A stretch of 64,000 nt of DNA from Pedobacter yulinensis (GTDB lineage Bacteria; Bacteroidota; Bacteroidia; Sphingobacteriales; Sphingobacteriaceae), in NCBI RefSeq assembly GCF_003029735.1, contig NZ_KZ686269.1, positions 124,001 through 188,000 on the forward strand, written 5' to 3'. The translations under genes and the position numbers were made by a program. Positions 54,265 to 62,815 of the stretch are shown piece by piece (the stretch's first letter is position 1; the number at the start of each line of letters is the position of its first letter). Under the pieces are notes generated by a model, which was given only the letters and a program-made list of their open reading frames with translations, was not told where the DNA came from and searched no databases.

Positions 54265-54861
54265 ATGGGCAGTAAAGAACGCATTTCCCGATTAAAAGAA
54301 GAGACCAGGTGCAATATCCTGGATGCTTCTCTGCAGATTGCGCAGAAGGAGGGGTGGCAGGCGTTAAGCATGCGCAAGATCGCCGACGAAATCGAATACA
54401 CCGCACCGATCATTTACGAATACTTCCCTAATAAGGAAGGGATCCTCGCTGAGCTGACGAGGAAGGGCTATCTCATTCTTGCTAAAGATGTTCGCGAAGC
54501 AAAAGCTAAGCACGACAAGCCCGAGCAGCAGCTAGAAGCCATGTGGGTAGCTTACTGGAACTTTGCTTTTGCCAACCGTGAATTCTACCAGCTCATGTTT
54601 GGCGTAGAAATGATCTGCTGTAACGGCAAGAATGGCATGGAAGAAGCCGACCTGGTCCAGAAATCCATGTGCGTAGTCATCAGGCAGCTGTATAAAGAAC
54701 CGGTCTCCGAGAAAGAGGTTTCCAGGAAATATTATACGTTCTGGTCAATCATTCACGGACTTATTTCGATCAACCTGGTTAACCGGGGGATGAACGAAGA
54801 AATCAACCAATCAATTCTGAAAGATGCGATTGTAGGAATTATCAGGTCCATTAACGGATGA
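54265..54861 (+). CDS. TetR/AcrR family transcriptional repressor
   Basis: This 198-residue protein has a TetR DNA-binding domain at about residues 12-58 (NILDASLQIAQKEGWQALSM, then IADEIEYTAPIIYEYFPNKE). A C-terminal ligand domain follows, with MWVAYWNFAFANREFYQLMFG, as in the TetR_C_13-like group. It is directly upstream of the RND pump operon on the same strand. Its likely operator TTAACAnTGTTAA flanks it on both sides. A hydrophobic drug or metabolite would be the usual inducer. Confidence 0.88.
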   Translation: MGSKERISRLKEETRCNILDASLQIAQKEGWQALSMRKIADEIEYTAPIIYEYFPNKEGILAELTRKGYLILAKDVREAKAKHDKPEQQLEAMWVAYWNFAFANREFYQLMFGVEMICCNGKNGMEEADLVQKSMCVVIRQLYKEPVSEKEVSRKYYTFWSIIHGLISINLVNRGMNEEINQSILKDAIVGIIRSING

Positions 54862-54880
54862 CCTTTTTTTTAACATCTAT

Positions 54881-54893
54881 TTAACACTGTTAG
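54881..54893 (+). promoter_or_regulatory. TetR operator copy 2, before the pump operon
   Basis: TTAACACTGTTAG is one base from the palindrome at 54227. It lies 57 bp before the annotated start of the membrane-fusion gene in a T-rich stretch that should contain the promoter. A clear -33 / -7 pair could not be fixed. Confidence 0.6.
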
Positions 54894-54949
54894 GTTATTT
54901 AATACCCGTTTAGTTTATACATTAATAAATAATAAAACCCGAAATCCCC

Positions 54950-56128
54950 ATGAAAACCAAATTGCTGTACATGTCATTTAACGCTGTTAAACTGTTTAAC
55001 AATGTTATTAAGGTCATGTTTCTTTCCCTGATCCCCGCGCTGATTTTGTCATGCACTCAAAAGGCCGCGCCGCCAGCTGCTGCACCAGCACCCGTTTTGC
55101 CGGTGTCTACGCTGTCGGCAAGCACAGAGACCACGTTCAGTGAATATCCTGCCGCCGTGCAGGGTGCCGTCGATGTAGACATTCGCCCCCAGGTTGGCGG
55201 TTACCTTGAAAAGGTCCTGGTGAACGAAGGCGCGTATGTCAAAGCCGGGCAGCCTTTGTTCCAGATCAATGAACGCCCGTTCAGGGAAGCGCTTAACAAC
55301 GCTGTCGCAGCCCTGCATGCGGCCGAGGCGGCTGTTGCAAATGCCCAGCTGGAGATCGACAAGATCAGTCCCCTCGTTGCCAACAAGGTCGTATCAGACA
55401 TCCAGTTACGTACTGCCCGGTCCGCGCACCGCATGGCTGTTGCCAATGCAGAACAGGCCCGGGCCGGTGTGGCCACCGCACGAATTAACCTTGGTTATGC
55501 CCGCATTAAAGCGCCTGTAAGCGGTTATGTAGGCCGCATTCCAAAGAAGCAGGGAAGCTTGGTTTCTCCTACAGATCCAGAGGCCCTCACACGCTTGTCA
55601 GATATCCACGAAGTGCATGTATACTTCTCGCTTGGCGAAACAGATTTTAATGCATTTAACGCAAAATATCCCGGACGCACGTTTGCTGAGAAACTGAAGA
55701 ATGTGCCCCCGGTTGCGCTGAAACTTGCCGATGAAAGTGAATACCCGGTTAAAGGTAAAATTGATATGGTAGACGGCCAGTTCGACAAAAACACCGGTTC
55801 AATTACCCTTAGGGCAAGTTTTGCCAATGAGGCCGGTACGCTGCGGTCAGGAAATACAGGCAAGATCCGGCTGGGGGTAAACCACCGCGAAGCTTTGCTG
55901 ATTCCCCAGTCTGCTACAGTAGAGATGCAGGACAAAATGTTTGTCTATGCGCTGAACAAACAAAACAAGGTGACCAAACAACCCATTACGGTGGGCGGTA
56001 TTTCAGGTAACCAATACCTGGTTAAATCGGGTCTCCGCCCCGGCGACCGGATTGTGCTTAAGGGCTTCGAGGTATTGAAAGACGGCGACGCCGTAGTGCC
56101 TGAGAAGCTGACTACCTCCCTTAAATAA
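54950..56128 (+). CDS. RND efflux periplasmic adaptor (membrane fusion) protein
   Basis: This 392-residue protein (370 if it begins at 55016) has a lipoprotein signal ending ILSC, a barrel-sandwich opening (VDVDIRPQVGGYLEKVLVNEGAYVKAGQPLF in part), an alpha-hairpin (about 115-185) and a C-terminal membrane-proximal domain. TetR-type operators at 54978-55008 fall within the first codons of the longer form, which suggests the start at 55016 (MFLSLIPALILSC) could be the real one. It links the RND pump to the outer-membrane channel. Confidence 0.9.
   Translation: MKTKLLYMSFNAVKLFNNVIKVMFLSLIPALILSCTQKAAPPAAAPAPVLPVSTLSASTETTFSEYPAAVQGAVDVDIRPQVGGYLEKVLVNEGAYVKAGQPLFQINERPFREALNNAVAALHAAEAAVANAQLEIDKISPLVANKVVSDIQLRTARSAHRMAVANAEQARAGVATARINLGYARIKAPVSGYVGRIPKKQGSLVSPTDPEALTRLSDIHEVHVYFSLGETDFNAFNAKYPGRTFAEKLKNVPPVALKLADESEYPVKGKIDMVDGQFDKNTGSITLRASFANEAGTLRSGNTGKIRLGVNHREALLIPQSATVEMQDKMFVYALNKQNKVTKQPITVGGISGNQYLVKSGLRPGDRIVLKGFEVLKDGDAVVPEKLTTSLK
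54978..55008 (+). promoter_or_regulatory. TetR operator copies 3 and 4 in the pump operon start
   Basis: TTAACGCTGTTAA (54978-54990) and TTAACAATGTTAT (54996-55008) are two further copies spaced 18 bp start to start. They lie inside the longer reading frame of the adaptor gene but just upstream of the alternative ATG at 55016. Two adjacent sites would give cooperative repression. Confidence 0.55.
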
Positions 56129-56150
56129 CTCATCCTCAAAAACCAATAAC

Positions 56151-59100
56151 ATGTTTAGAAAATTTATAGAAAGGCCTGTCCTGGCCACGGTGATCTCGAT
56201 CATCCTGGTTATACTCGGCGGACTTGGCCTGAGCCGCCTGCCTTTAGAGCAGTTCCCTGATATTGCACCCCCCGCCATCCAGGTCACCGCCCGTTATCCG
56301 GGCGCCAATGCCGAGACCGTTCTTCGTGCCGTGGCTCCTTCACTCGAAGAGTCCATTAACGGTGTGGAAAACATGAGTTACATGAGTTCAACTGCGAGCA
56401 ACGATGGCTCGCTGGTGATCAGTGTTTATTTCAAACTGGGTACCAATCCTGACCAGGCTTCTGTCAACGTGCAGAACCGCGTGGCCCAGGCTACGGCCCA
56501 GCTTCCGGCAGAGGTGGTCCAGGCCGGTATCACCACCGCCAAACAGCAAAACAGCATTGTAATGGTTATTGACCTGTTTGCCGATGAAGGGGGTGAGTAT
56601 GACCAGACCTTTCTGGCCAATTACGCGCAGATCAACATCATTCCGGAAATCAAACGTATTCCCGGCGTTGGGCAGTCGAACATTTTTGGCGGCATCAAGG
56701 ACTACTCGATGCGTGTCTGGCTAGACCCGGCTAAGATGGCTGCTTACAACCTGACGCCGAAAGAGGTTTTTGCAACCATTCAGGACAAAAACCAGGAAGC
56801 TGCTCCGGGCAAATTTGGCGAAAGCAGCACCCAGGCGTTCGAGTATGTGATCAAATACAAAGGGAAACTGAACAAACCATCCGAATATGAAAACATGGTC
56901 ATACGCTCGAACAGCGATGGCTCGGTGCTTCGCCTGAAAGACGTGGCCAGGGTTGAGTTTGGCGCCTACAGCTACAGCAACTATGCCCGCGTAGACGGAC
57001 AGACCGGTACAAACATCATGGTTATGCAGCTGTCAGGTTCAAATGCCAATGAGATCCAGGTGGCCATCGGTAAACTGATGGAAAAGGCAGAAAAAAGTTT
57101 CCCGAAAGGAGTAAAATACCATATTCTTTACAATACCAAAGAGCCGCTCGATCTGTCTATTGACCAGGTAAAACATACCCTGATCGAGGCATTTATCCTG
57201 GTATTTATTGTCGTATTCATTTTCCTTCAGGACTTCCGCTCTACATTGATCCCCGCCATCGCCGTCCCTGTAGCGATTATTGGTACGTTTTTCTTTATGC
57301 AGCTGTTCGGATTTTCGATCAACCTGTTAACCCTGTTCGCCCTGGTACTGGCCATCGGTATTGTGGTCGATGATGCCATCGTTGTGGTCGAGGCCGTGCA
57401 CGCGAAAATGGAACATGAGCATTTGCCGCCAAGGGAGGCAACGCTGTCGGCCATGAGCGAAATTACCGGCGCCATCGTATCCATTACACTGGTCATGTCT
57501 GCCGTGTTCCTGCCTGTGGGCTTTATGGAAGGTTCTACCGGCATGTTTTACAGGCAGTTTGCCTTTACGCTGGCTATCGCCATTGTGATCTCTGCGGTGA
57601 ATGCGCTGACCCTGAGCCCGGCGTTGACAGCCCTGTTCCTGAAAGACAAGCCGCATGGAACGGGCAAGCAAACACCGAAAAACTTCAAGGAACGGTTTTT
57701 TGCGGGATTCAATGCCGGCTTTGAAAAGCTCACATTCAAATACCTCAGCAGCCTGCGCTTTCTGTTCCGTTACCGTTGGTACAGTCTTGCCGGCCTGGCT
57801 GTGGTCATTATTGCCACGGTTGTCATGATGCGCCGTACGCCATCAGGCTTTATTCCTTCCGAAGATCAGGGCTTCTTTGCCATTGCCGTCAACATGCCGC
57901 CGGGCGCCTCGCTTGACCGCACCACTGCGGCCATTAAAGAGGCTGAACAAAGGCTCATGCCCATGGAAGCAAAACGCCACCTCTCGGTGCTTTCGGGGCT
58001 CAACATCCTTACGCAGGCGTCCAGTCCGTCTTCAGGCGTGATCTTTTACCTGCTCAAACCGATGGATGAGCGCGGTAAAATACAGGACATAAATGCCATC
58101 ATGGCCGATGCCCAGCAAAGGCTCAGCGGCATTAAAGGCGCTACATTCTTTGCCTTTACTTTCCCCACCGTTCCCGGTTTCAGTAATGTTGACGGTCTTG
58201 ATTTTGTACTGCAGGACCGCACGGGCGGACAGCTGGATAAGTTCAGTACCATTGGCAATAATTTTATCGGCGAGCTCATGAAACGCCCTGAAATAGCTGT
58301 CGCCTTTACTTCTTTCCGTGCAGACTACCCGCAACTGGAAATGGAAGTCGACGACGTGAAGGCCGAACAGTTGGGTGTGAGCACGCAGGACATTCTGCAA
58401 ACCATGCAAACTTATTTTGGCAGTGCGCAGGCATCGGACTTTAATCGCTTTGGTAAATACTACCGGGTTATGGTACAGGCTGATATGGCCGACCGTCAGG
58501 ATCCCTCGGCCATGGACGGTGTTTTCGTCAGGAACCGTCAGGGCGACAGGGTTCCGATCAGCACGCTGGTCAAGCTAAACCGCGTGTTCGGCCCGGAAAC
58601 GGTGTCCAGGTACAACCTGTTCAACTCGATTGGTGTAAATGCCATCCCGAAGCCGGGCTTCAGCTCGGGCGATGCGATCAGGGCCGTTGAAGAGGTGGCG
58701 GCGAAACACCTTCCGAACGGTTATACTTTCGAATTTTCGGGCCTGACCAAAGAGGAGATCACATCAGGCGGCCAGTCGGTGGTTATATTTGGCCTCTGTC
58801 TGCTGTTCGTCTACTTCTTGCTGGCGGCGCAGTACGAAAGTTATATTCTGCCCTTGTCTGTGCTGCTTTCGGTTCCAACCGGCGTGTTCGGTGTGTTCGC
58901 AGCCATCGGCCTGGCAGGAATTTCAAATAACATCTATGTCCAGGTAGCGCTGGTCATGCTGATTGGTTTGCTGGCAAAAAATGCCATCCTCATCGTAGAA
59001 TTTGCCGTGCAAAGACGAAAAGCCGGCAAGACCCTGCTTGCCTCGGCTATCGAGGCGGCGCAGCTGCGCCTGCGGCCTATCATCATGACCTCACTCGCCT

Positions 59101-59333
59101 TTATCGTTGGCATGATCCCGATGATGAGTGCCACAGGTCCTTCGGCACAGGGTAACCACTCCATCAGTATCGGAGCGGCCGGCGGAATGATCTCGGGCGT
59201 CGTGCTCGGTCTGTTTATCATACCGGTACTCTTCATTGTTTTTCAGTTCCTGCATGAAAAAGTAAGCAGCAAACCGCAGGCTCGTGTAGCTCCAAAACAA
59301 CCTCAAGAAAAATTAGTATATGAAACCGTATAA
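56151..59333 (+). CDS. RND efflux pump inner-membrane permease (HAE1/AcrB type)
   Basis: This 1060-residue protein has the opening MFRKFIERPVLATVISIILV and 12 membrane segments. The proton-relay Asp pair is in ALVLAIGIVVDDAIVVVEAV (residues about 399-418). Two periplasmic porter domains are present, with FIPSEDQGFFAIAVNMPPGAS and VPGVGQSNIFGG-like segments. It extrudes hydrophobic compounds using the proton gradient. It lies between the adaptor (22 bp gap) and the outer-membrane channel (14-bp overlap). Confidence 0.94.
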   Translation: MFRKFIERPVLATVISIILVILGGLGLSRLPLEQFPDIAPPAIQVTARYPGANAETVLRAVAPSLEESINGVENMSYMSSTASNDGSLVISVYFKLGTNPDQASVNVQNRVAQATAQLPAEVVQAGITTAKQQNSIVMVIDLFADEGGEYDQTFLANYAQINIIPEIKRIPGVGQSNIFGGIKDYSMRVWLDPAKMAAYNLTPKEVFATIQDKNQEAAPGKFGESSTQAFEYVIKYKGKLNKPSEYENMVIRSNSDGSVLRLKDVARVEFGAYSYSNYARVDGQTGTNIMVMQLSGSNANEIQVAIGKLMEKAEKSFPKGVKYHILYNTKEPLDLSIDQVKHTLIEAFILVFIVVFIFLQDFRSTLIPAIAVPVAIIGTFFFMQLFGFSINLLTLFALVLAIGIVVDDAIVVVEAVHAKMEHEHLPPREATLSAMSEITGAIVSITLVMSAVFLPVGFMEGSTGMFYRQFAFTLAIAIVISAVNALTLSPALTALFLKDKPHGTGKQTPKNFKERFFAGFNAGFEKLTFKYLSSLRFLFRYRWYSLAGLAVVIIATVVMMRRTPSGFIPSEDQGFFAIAVNMPPGASLDRTTAAIKEAEQRLMPMEAKRHLSVLSGLNILTQASSPSSGVIFYLLKPMDERGKIQDINAIMADAQQRLSGIKGATFFAFTFPTVPGFSNVDGLDFVLQDRTGGQLDKFSTIGNNFIGELMKRPEIAVAFTSFRADYPQLEMEVDDVKAEQLGVSTQDILQTMQTYFGSAQASDFNRFGKYYRVMVQADMADRQDPSAMDGVFVRNRQGDRVPISTLVKLNRVFGPETVSRYNLFNSIGVNAIPKPGFSSGDAIRAVEEVAAKHLPNGYTFEFSGLTKEEITSGGQSVVIFGLCLLFVYFLLAAQYESYILPLSVLLSVPTGVFGVFAAIGLAGISNNIYVQVALVMLIGLLAKNAILIVEFAVQRRKAGKTLLASAIEAAQLRLRPIIMTSLAFIVGMIPMMSATGPSAQGNHSISIGAAGGMISGVVLGLFIIPVLFIVFQFLHEKVSSKPQARVAPKQPQEKLVYETV

Positions 59334-60783
59334 CCCTTATATAAATGCCATTGCCCGCCACCGCTGGAAACTTCCGGCGGTTAGCTGGGCAGCTATTACC
59401 CTGATCCTGTTGCTGGCCGGTGGCTGCAAGGTCTCTAAAGACATAGCCCTGCCTGTACAGGCACTGCCGGCAACTTACAGGACCGCATCGGCCCCTGCGG
59501 CCGATTCCAGCATCGCTTTAATCCCCGTGCAGGATTTCTTTACAGCCAGCGACATTCGCAGGCTGATCGATACTGCGCTGCAGCGCAACAACGACCTGCA
59601 GCTTGCCCTTGAGAACATCGAAGCTGCAGAGGCGCTTTACAGCCAGGCGAGACTTGGTAACGTGCCGCAGGTAAACCTCAATGTAACCGCCAGCACGACC
59701 CGGCCGTCTGATAACAGCCTGAATGGCCTGAGTGCAGGTCAGTTTCTCAAAACCACGCACATTGAAGATTTTAATGCCAATCTTGGTCTTGCCTGGGAAG
59801 CGGATATCTGGGGCAAGATCAGAAGCCAGAAACTGGCTGCCCGGGCGGCTTACCTGCAAACCCGGGAAGCCCGGAACGCCATCACCACCCGCGTTGTTGC
59901 GGGGGTAGCTGAAGGTTATTACGGTCTGCTCATGACCGACGCACAACTTGAAATTGCCCGTAAAAATGTAAAGCTGAACGACAGCACGCTGCGTATCATC
60001 AGGCTGCAATTCAATTCCGGACAGGTTACCTCGCTTGCCGTGCAGCAGGCTGAGGCCCAGCAGCTGGCAGCAGCGACGCTCGTGCCAAGACTTGAACAGG
60101 TCCGGACGCTGCAGGAAAATGCGCTGAGTATTTTGACCGGACAGGTACCCGGACCGGTTGAGCGCTCGGGCACCCTGCAAGCAGCGGGCGTTGCCGATGA
60201 ATTTGGAACTGGCCTGCCCGCAGCCTTACTGGAAAACCGGCCAGATATTCGCACTGCGGCACTGGCCCTGGATGAGGCGAATGCCCGGGTTGGTATTTCG
60301 AAAGCCAGCATGTACCCAACGCTGACCATCAGCGCCAGCGGAGGTGTCAATTCTTTCAAAGCCAGCAATTGGTTTAACGTGCCGGCCGCACTGTTCGGTG
60401 TTGTGTCTGGGGGCGTTACCCAGCCTGTTTTTCAGCGAAGGCAGCTTAAAACAGCCTATGAATTGTCCAAAATTGAACGGGAAAAAACCGTTATCCGTTT
60501 TCGTCAGGCCGTACTTCTGGCGGTGGGCGAGGTCTCTGACGAGTTGGTCAGGGTCAATAAACTGAAAACAGAATACGAACTGGCTGAGCAGCGTGCCCTC
60601 AAGCTGCAGCTTGCGGTGCGTAATGCCGGACTGCTCTTTAAAAATGGCATGGCCAATTACCTGGAGGTGATCACCGCGCAGTCTGCCCTGCTGCAGAGTG
60701 AACTGGACCTGGCCAGCATTAAAACGGCCAGGCTTACTGCAGGTGTAAGACTCTATCGCGCCCTGGGAGGCGGATGGAAATAG
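59320..60783 (+). CDS. RND efflux outer-membrane channel lipoprotein (OprM/NodT type)
   Basis: This 487-residue protein has a lipobox LLLAGGC (Cys37 approximately). Two repeats of the TolC-like coiled hairpin are present: LQLALENIEAAEALYSQARLGNVPQVNL (in part) and its repeat in the second half (ANARVGISKASMYPTLTISASGG, in part). The final helix holds LEVITAQSALLQSELDLASIKTARL (in part). It overlaps the RND permease gene by 14 bp, so the three pump parts are translated together. The operon ends in the terminator at 60804-60833. Confidence 0.93.
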   Translation: MKPYNPYINAIARHRWKLPAVSWAAITLILLLAGGCKVSKDIALPVQALPATYRTASAPAADSSIALIPVQDFFTASDIRRLIDTALQRNNDLQLALENIEAAEALYSQARLGNVPQVNLNVTASTTRPSDNSLNGLSAGQFLKTTHIEDFNANLGLAWEADIWGKIRSQKLAARAAYLQTREARNAITTRVVAGVAEGYYGLLMTDAQLEIARKNVKLNDSTLRIIRLQFNSGQVTSLAVQQAEAQQLAAATLVPRLEQVRTLQENALSILTGQVPGPVERSGTLQAAGVADEFGTGLPAALLENRPDIRTAALALDEANARVGISKASMYPTLTISASGGVNSFKASNWFNVPAALFGVVSGGVTQPVFQRRQLKTAYELSKIEREKTVIRFRQAVLLAVGEVSDELVRVNKLKTEYELAEQRALKLQLAVRNAGLLFKNGMANYLEVITAQSALLQSELDLASIKTARLTAGVRLYRALGGGWK

Positions 60784-60792
60784 TGATTAATT

Positions 60793-62019
60793 TCAGATTT
60801 CGGGCTCCCGTGGCGAAAGCGCGGGAGCTTTTTGGTTTCCGCTCATTGGCGTACCCCGTTTCCTGATGCTTCGCAGGAAAAAGAAGCCCGCACAACCCGA
60901 GATAACGGAGGTAAAAAGAATGGCAAGCTTGGCCTCGCCGATCAGCTCGGCGCTGTCTAACGAAAGCATGCTGATAAAGATCGACATGGTAAAGCCAATA
61001 CCGGCAAGCATACCAAGGCCGATTACATGTTTCCAGTTGGCGCCGGCCGGTAACCGGGCAAATTTCAATTTTACGGCCAGCCAGGAAAAAGCGGCAACCC
61101 CAAGCGTTTTTCCGATAAACAGCCCCCCGGCAATGCCCAGTCCAAGTGGTGAGAGCAAGCCGCTGAGTAAAGCCGGCTCAAAGCGAATATTGGTGTTGGC
61201 CAATGCAAATATGGGCATGATGAAGTAGTTGACCGGGGCATTCAGCAGGTGCTCGAGTTTCTCCAAAGGCGATTCCTGGCTGCCGGAATTTGTTGGAAGC
61301 ATAAAGGCCAGAAGTACGCCCGCAACTGTTGCATGGATGCCTGAGTGGTGAATAAAGTACCACAGGAACAGCCCCGGTATCAGGTAACAATAAAGGGCGC
61401 CGATCTTAAGCCTGTTAAATATGAACAGCAGTGCGAGTATCCCTGCGGCATAAACAAGATAGATCCAGTGTAACGCTTCACTGTAAAATACCGCGATGAC
61501 CAGGATCGCTCCGAGGTCGTCTGCAATGGCCAATGCTGCCAGAAAGATTTTGAGCGAGGCAGGCACCCGGTTTCCCAGCATGGATATCAGGGCCAGTGCA
61601 AAGGCTATATCAGTGGCCATCGGGATTCCCCAGCCGCCCGCCGTAGCTGTCCCCTGGTTAAACGCCGCATAGATCAATGCGGGCACCAGCATACCACCAA
61701 GCGCGGCGACCACCGGCAGCGAAGCCTTTTTAAATGTAGATAATTCGCCCTCGAGTAGTTCGCGCTTGATTTCCAGGCCTACCAGCAGGAAGAAAATAGC
61801 CATCAGCCCGTCATTGATCCAGGCCGAGACCGTTTCCTCGTAAACGCCGCCACCAAAACTAAGACCGGCTTTGGTTACCAGCAGCGATGAAAAACCGTCT
61901 GCCCAGGCCGAATTGCCGATAAAAAGCGACACAGCAACCGCGAGCATGAGCAGCAGTCCGCCGATCTGGCCTGAACGTAAAAAGTCTTTAAATGCCTGTA
62001 GATTGATCAATTTCGCCAT
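60793..62019 (-). CDS. nhaA: Na+/H+ antiporter NhaA
   Basis: The start at 62019 gives 408 residues (MAKLINLQAFKDFLRSGQIGG in part). A frame 30 codons longer has a poor N-terminus. The hallmark acidic residues are present: GIPMATDIAFALALISMLG (pH/Na+ site) and FLAALAIADDLGAILVIAVFY (Asp-Asp ion site, in part), with 12 membrane segments. It exchanges internal Na+ for external H+. The terminator of the convergent pump operon lies inside its last codons. Confidence 0.95.
   Translation of the reverse strand: MAKLINLQAFKDFLRSGQIGGLLLMLAVAVSLFIGNSAWADGFSSLLVTKAGLSFGGGVYEETVSAWINDGLMAIFFLLVGLEIKRELLEGELSTFKKASLPVVAALGGMLVPALIYAAFNQGTATAGGWGIPMATDIAFALALISMLGNRVPASLKIFLAALAIADDLGAILVIAVFYSEALHWIYLVYAAGILALLFIFNRLKIGALYCYLIPGLFLWYFIHHSGIHATVAGVLLAFMLPTNSGSQESPLEKLEHLLNAPVNYFIMPIFALANTNIRFEPALLSGLLSPLGLGIAGGLFIGKTLGVAAFSWLAVKLKFARLPAGANWKHVIGLGMLAGIGFTMSIFISMLSLDSAELIGEAKLAILFTSVISGCAGFFFLRSIRKRGTPMSGNQKAPALSPREPEI
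60804..60833 (+). terminator. Pump-operon terminator inside the end of nhaA
   Basis: GCTCCCG (60804-60810) pairs with CGGGAGC (60822-60828), followed by five T. It lies 20 bp past the channel gene stop but within the last 14 codons of nhaA on the other strand. Confidence 0.8.
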
Positions 62020-62115
62020 GGCTGCAAAATAGGAAATCCGGCTGGAAAAGCCCGCCTTTTCCGACTGGAATCGGCCTTTACCAGAGTCGGACTGAGCGCT
62101 ATGGCGCATAGAGAT

Positions 62116-62736
62116 CTAAAGGTAGGGCTCTAAATCGCCTTTTCCTTCCCTGATCACATCGAAGTCCCCTGTCGTGCAGTCGATCACGGTCGACGCTTCG
62201 TTTCCGCCAAAGCCACCATCTATCACCAGATCGACCAGGTCTGCATATTTTTCGTGAATCAGTTCAGGATCGGTTGAGTACTCGATCACCTCGTCATCGT
62301 CTTTGATGGATGTAGACAGGATGGGGTTGCCAAGCGCCCGCACAATTTCCCGGGCAATGTCGTTGTCCGGAACCCTGATACCGACCGTCTTTTTGTTAGA
62401 ACTGAGCAGTTTTGGTACATTGTTGTTCGCGTTGAAGATGAATGTGAATGGCCCCGGCAAGGCTTTTTTCAGGACCCTGTAGGTCGCATTGTCAATGGGT
62501 TTGATATAATCGGCAATGTGGCTCAGGTCATAACAGATAAAAGAAAAATTGGCTTTCTCCGGCTTGACGCCGCGAATGCGGCAGATCTTCTCGATGGCAC
62601 GCTGGTTGCGGATATCGCAGCCAAGCCCGTAAACTGTATCTGTCGGATAAATGATCAGTCCGCCTTTTCGCAGGATTTCTACAGCCTGGTCAATACTTTT
62701 TGCATTTGGGTTTTCGGGGTAGATCTTTATGAGCAT
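62116..62736 (-). CDS. Sua5/YciO/YrdC-family L-threonylcarbamoyladenylate synthase
   Basis: This 206-residue protein has the YrdC domain from residue 13 (IDQAVEILRKGGLIIYPTDT, then YGLGCDI), KPEKANFSFICYDLSHIADY and LPGPFTFIFNAN. The family makes threonylcarbamoyl-AMP for the t6A modification of tRNA position 37. This YciO-like short version has KPEKANFSF instead of the more usual KPRP-x-x-xP, so YciO rather than TsaC function is possible. A TATCTTTA near-match to the -7 box lies just upstream. Confidence 0.8.
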   Translation of the reverse strand: MLIKIYPENPNAKSIDQAVEILRKGGLIIYPTDTVYGLGCDIRNQRAIEKICRIRGVKPEKANFSFICYDLSHIADYIKPIDNATYRVLKKALPGPFTFIFNANNNVPKLLSSNKKTVGIRVPDNDIAREIVRALGNPILSTSIKDDDEVIEYSTDPELIHEKYADLVDLVIDGGFGGNEASTVIDCTTGDFDVIREGKGDLEPYL

Positions 62737-62815
62737 AATGTAAAGATACCAAAAAATCGTGCCAGCGGGCTCCCTGGCTTTGCAGATACGGGCTTAAATG
62801 GCTAAATTTTGCGGT

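Noticed and set aside
59518-60180. 220-codon frame opposite the efflux channel gene
   Set aside because: It is antisense to a clear OprM-type gene.
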